Assembly: GCA_034620365.1 (NCBI GenBank)
Contig: JAQGEQ010000133.1
Coordinates: 95,001 to 159,000, forward strand
Direction of reading: 5' to 3'
DNA from: Pegea sp. RAD2-039
Taxonomy: Eukaryota > Chordata > Thaliacea > Salpida > Salpidae
DNA length: 64,000 bases
Under the pieces are notes generated by a model. That model was not told where the DNA came from, did no database searches, and worked only from the letters and a program-made list of their open reading frames with translations. Of the stretch, positions 61,354 through 64,000 are shown in pieces. The position numbers and the translations under genes are program-made. The stretch's first letter is position 1; each line of letters begins with the position of its first letter.

Positions 61354-62112
61354 AAAAATACATTTAATAAATAATTTATCTGCAAAAAATTATAGAAAAA
61401 AAAATTAGGTTAAAAGTTTATTCCATTATTACAAAGATGGTACTGAAAATGTGACAGAATATTTTCTAATAGAAAACCATATTTTCAGTAAAACTAGTAT
61501 TTTTATTTTAAAACATCTTTATAAACTCGTTTGATACAACTTCTTTAAAAATTTGAATCAAGAACACTTGAAGCACATTATAAAATTATAATAAATATTA
61601 TAAAAAAAAATTAATATACATACAAAAATAGAAAAAGCTTATGCAAAAGAGTATTTTTTTTAATTGTTTGTAAATTATTTTGATATATAGTTTTCATAAA
61701 TAAAAAAAAATTGCTGGAGTAAAACACATGTTTTTGAAAATCGTCTTATTTAGATACTTAACAGCCTGATTCATCCACTTTTAATTTAGCATTTGTTAAA
61801 TTATCCAACTAATTATACTTTTTCTCTGTATTTATCTGCAATTAAATTGCAGATGAAACAAGAGAAGAAACAGTTTTCAGTAATCCATAACTCAGTATTT
61901 TGTACTAATTTACTATATTATTTATAATTTATATTACTATAACTTAATTACTGATATTTCACTAATTTTAACGTAAAAAAACATTTGTCACTCTAAAATG
62001 AGATAATAGTATAGATAATAGTAATAAAATTAAACACTACAATATACAATGTGAAAACAACTATTCAAAATTATTTTTCGATACTGGACAATACTTCTTA
62101 TAAAATTAACAT
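61354..62112. other. AT-rich sequence, nothing recognised
   Basis: No gene or module. Confidence 0.5.
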
Positions 62113-62375
62113 TTAAAAATATAATTCAATTTCAATTGATTTTTCTATAAAACATTTCAATCAATAAAAATTTTACAACTTTTACTTCAAAATAAAGATT
62201 CAATATCACAATAAAATGCTAAATAATGAAGCTGCATTAGTTTTTATAGTAAAATCCAAATTAAATTTAATTAAATTTTTTTCGGTTTACAAAAATTGTT
62301 AGATCAGAGTTTAAAAAAATTAAAATTTGATATTTAATTAAGATTTTAACTAACTTAATTTTAAACAAATCATTG
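62113..62375 (+). repeat. Dispersed repeat R2, copy 2
   Basis: Direct copy of 1124-1385. Confidence 0.8.
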
Positions 62376-62899
62376 AATTTTTTCCACAAATCTCTACCGA
62401 AAATAAACAACTTTCAAATTTGTTGCTACTAGTCAAAATATAAATTAGTCTGTAAACAAAAATAGATTTATAAAATGTTTAAGAAAGCTTTGATAGTTAT
62501 TGATTGCTGACTAACATCCATTAAGAAAAAATTTTTTTAACAATTTCTTTTATATTCTAGAATAAAGTTTCATAAAACTTGTTTTACTGAAGTTTACAAT
62601 TAAAAGAAAATTATAAATTTTTACAAAGAAGTAAGTTTAAACTAACAAGGGTTTCAAGTGTAATATTTTACAAATTTGGATTGATTGTCCTTTAATTGTA
62701 AATTAGCTTTGATTTAATGAAAAACAGAATATGTAAAGATGAATAAGTCTGTTGGCTGTTGTACTAGAAATGTAAACGAGATAGAAAATTTTAATTTTTT
62801 TAAAAAACAAATAATTAAATTAGAATTAAAAAGAAGTTTTTATAAACAGATTTAACTTTTAAGTTTTTTAATGAGTAAACAAATTATTTATCAGATTAT
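62376..62899. other. AT-rich sequence with an inverted E-type box
   Basis: GTCTGTTGGCTGTTGTACTAG near 62748 is a worn relative of the E box on the minus strand (compare 57609). No hairpin or gene seen. Confidence 0.4.
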
Positions 62900-64000
62900 C
62901 AATTATTGTAATTTTCTTTTAATTAATTTGTTGATTGCTTGATGTTTACATCTTCCTCGTAGAAGTGTAATTTAAATTTTCAAATATTTTTAATTTTTCA
63001 GATATGAAATAAAACTGATATACAAAAAACATTTTTTGTAAGGTGCGTGCAATAACAAATATTTAAACCTTCAATAGTCTTCTGTTATATTATTTTACAG
63101 ATTTGTTTAATTTGTAGATTGGTTTATGTTTACGTTTTCAGGTTACTTTTTACCAAAAAGCTTAAATAATTTTATTTAAAATCTTCAAAGCATTAGAATA
63201 AGGGCTATAGAACGCTAAATGGTTTCTTGTAAAATCAGCAATTAAAAATGATAATCTAATTTAAAGTTTTAGTTTTTCCTCAAAGTTCTTATTTCAAAAT
63301 AAAAATATTTTTCATTAAATTATAATATATTATATAATAATTATAATATAACTGTCAATGTTAATAATTCAAAATAAATTGATATTTGATATTAGTATAA
63401 AATTTACTATTTTTAAATTAGATTGTTAACATTAAATAATTAAGACGTTTACAATTCTGTAAACGAAAAAATAATATATGATTCTTCATCTTACAAACAA
63501 AAATTTTCAAATTTCTTGATATTTGTCGATTGATTTGAACTTTTATGATTATTAAAAAGAGATTTGTCGAACTGATACTGATTGATTTCCGTTAAATAAA
63601 ATAAAACAAAAAAATATATTTTGCTGAATAATTTCATTTTTTTTTATCTAGAATATAAGTAGTATACTAATTTTGTTGAAATAAAAATTTTCTATTCCTA
63701 AACATTCTATCACGTTGTCAGTAAACATGTTTACAAGCTTTGACGTAGATTACTTTTTTGTTATTTGTTGTAGATAATAGAAACTCAAGTTATTCTACTT
63801 AATTTTAATTTCGCTGAAAAGTAATTCAACTCCAAATTTCGAAACGGTTTTAACAAGCTTATAGTTTCAAGTTTTAATGTACTTTTTATTATTTATAAAC
63901 TTTTCTAAAATCTAGTGTTTGTGGGATCAAGTTCAAACGATTAAATTTTTCTAGTTTCAATAATAAACTTCTTGTTGACAGGTAATGCTGAAATATAAAA
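62900..64000 (-). repeat. 1.1-kb dispersed repeat R13, copy 3 (inverted, cut by window edge)
   Basis: Reverse complement of 38190-39300 and 51710-52810. Box GTTTGTGG at 63917-63924 and hairpin GCTGAAAAGTAATTCAAC at 63823-63840, 84 bases apart. The window ends at the start of the repeat. Confidence 0.85.

Noticed and set aside
1..64000. Helitron interpretation of the hairpin-ended repeats
   Set aside because: Hairpins exist near the ends, but there is no consistent CTRR terminus or 5' TC start, and ends are symmetrical rather than 5'/3' distinct. Not excluded for single families.
1..64000. CRISPR array, phage or bacterial operon signals
   Set aside because: Repeats are long, dispersed and in both orientations; spliceosomal introns, tRNA type and gene families are eukaryotic.

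Overview
This is a very AT-rich stretch of nuclear DNA, almost certainly from an animal. The evidence is a C2H2 zinc-finger gene with TGEKP-type linkers, a split gene encoding an HP1-type chromoshadow domain with introns of 53 to 207 bases, and a pair of eukaryotic tRNA genes. The clade cannot be fixed from the sequence. No operons, CRISPR arrays, insertion sequences, rRNA genes or intact transposase or reverse-transcriptase genes were seen.

Layout: a central, mostly single-copy, gene-bearing island (about 17.7-35.9 kb) lies between two mosaics of old duplicated repeats (0-17.5 kb and 36-64 kb). The island holds, left to right: a five-finger C2H2 gene with a dead sixth finger (19.5-20.25 kb); a GC-rich hairpin abutting AATAAA (21.27 kb); seven perfect TGACGTCA (CRE) octamers in 463 bases (21.49-21.95 kb); a GC-rich 42-codon frame on the minus strand (23.19-23.32 kb); a 289-base tandem repeat; a decayed zinc-finger pseudogene on the minus strand (24.0-24.2 kb); the 3' exons of an HP1-like gene (26.0-26.9 kb); four copies of a dispersed repeat (28.8-34.2 kb); and a tRNA-iMet/tRNA-His pair on the minus strand, 5 bases apart (35.0-35.16 kb).

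The flanking mosaics consist of families of about 0.3-2 kb, each present two to four times within the window in either orientation. At least five sequence-distinct families share one architecture: a box containing CCACAAAC (usually followed after 3 bases by AGA), then a spacer, then a short hairpin with a 6-7 bp stem. The box-to-hairpin distance is usually 84-102 bases, with outliers of 74 and 111. Five hairpin sequences are used (GTTGAAA/TTTCAAC, GATGCA/TGCATC, TCGAC/GTCGA, AACTGA/TCAGTT, AACTGCT/AGTGGTT). In at least six places two modules face each other with hairpins outward and boxes inward, bracketing elements of about 0.4-2.2 kb. This looks like the terminal anatomy of an undescribed non-autonomous mobile-element superfamily, and is the strongest candidate novelty here. 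A second repeat-borne signal is a CCGCTAGRTGGCGC motif, conserved in otherwise AT-rich repeats, that resembles the CTCF core site.

All repeat boundaries were judged by eye and are approximate; no identities were computed.
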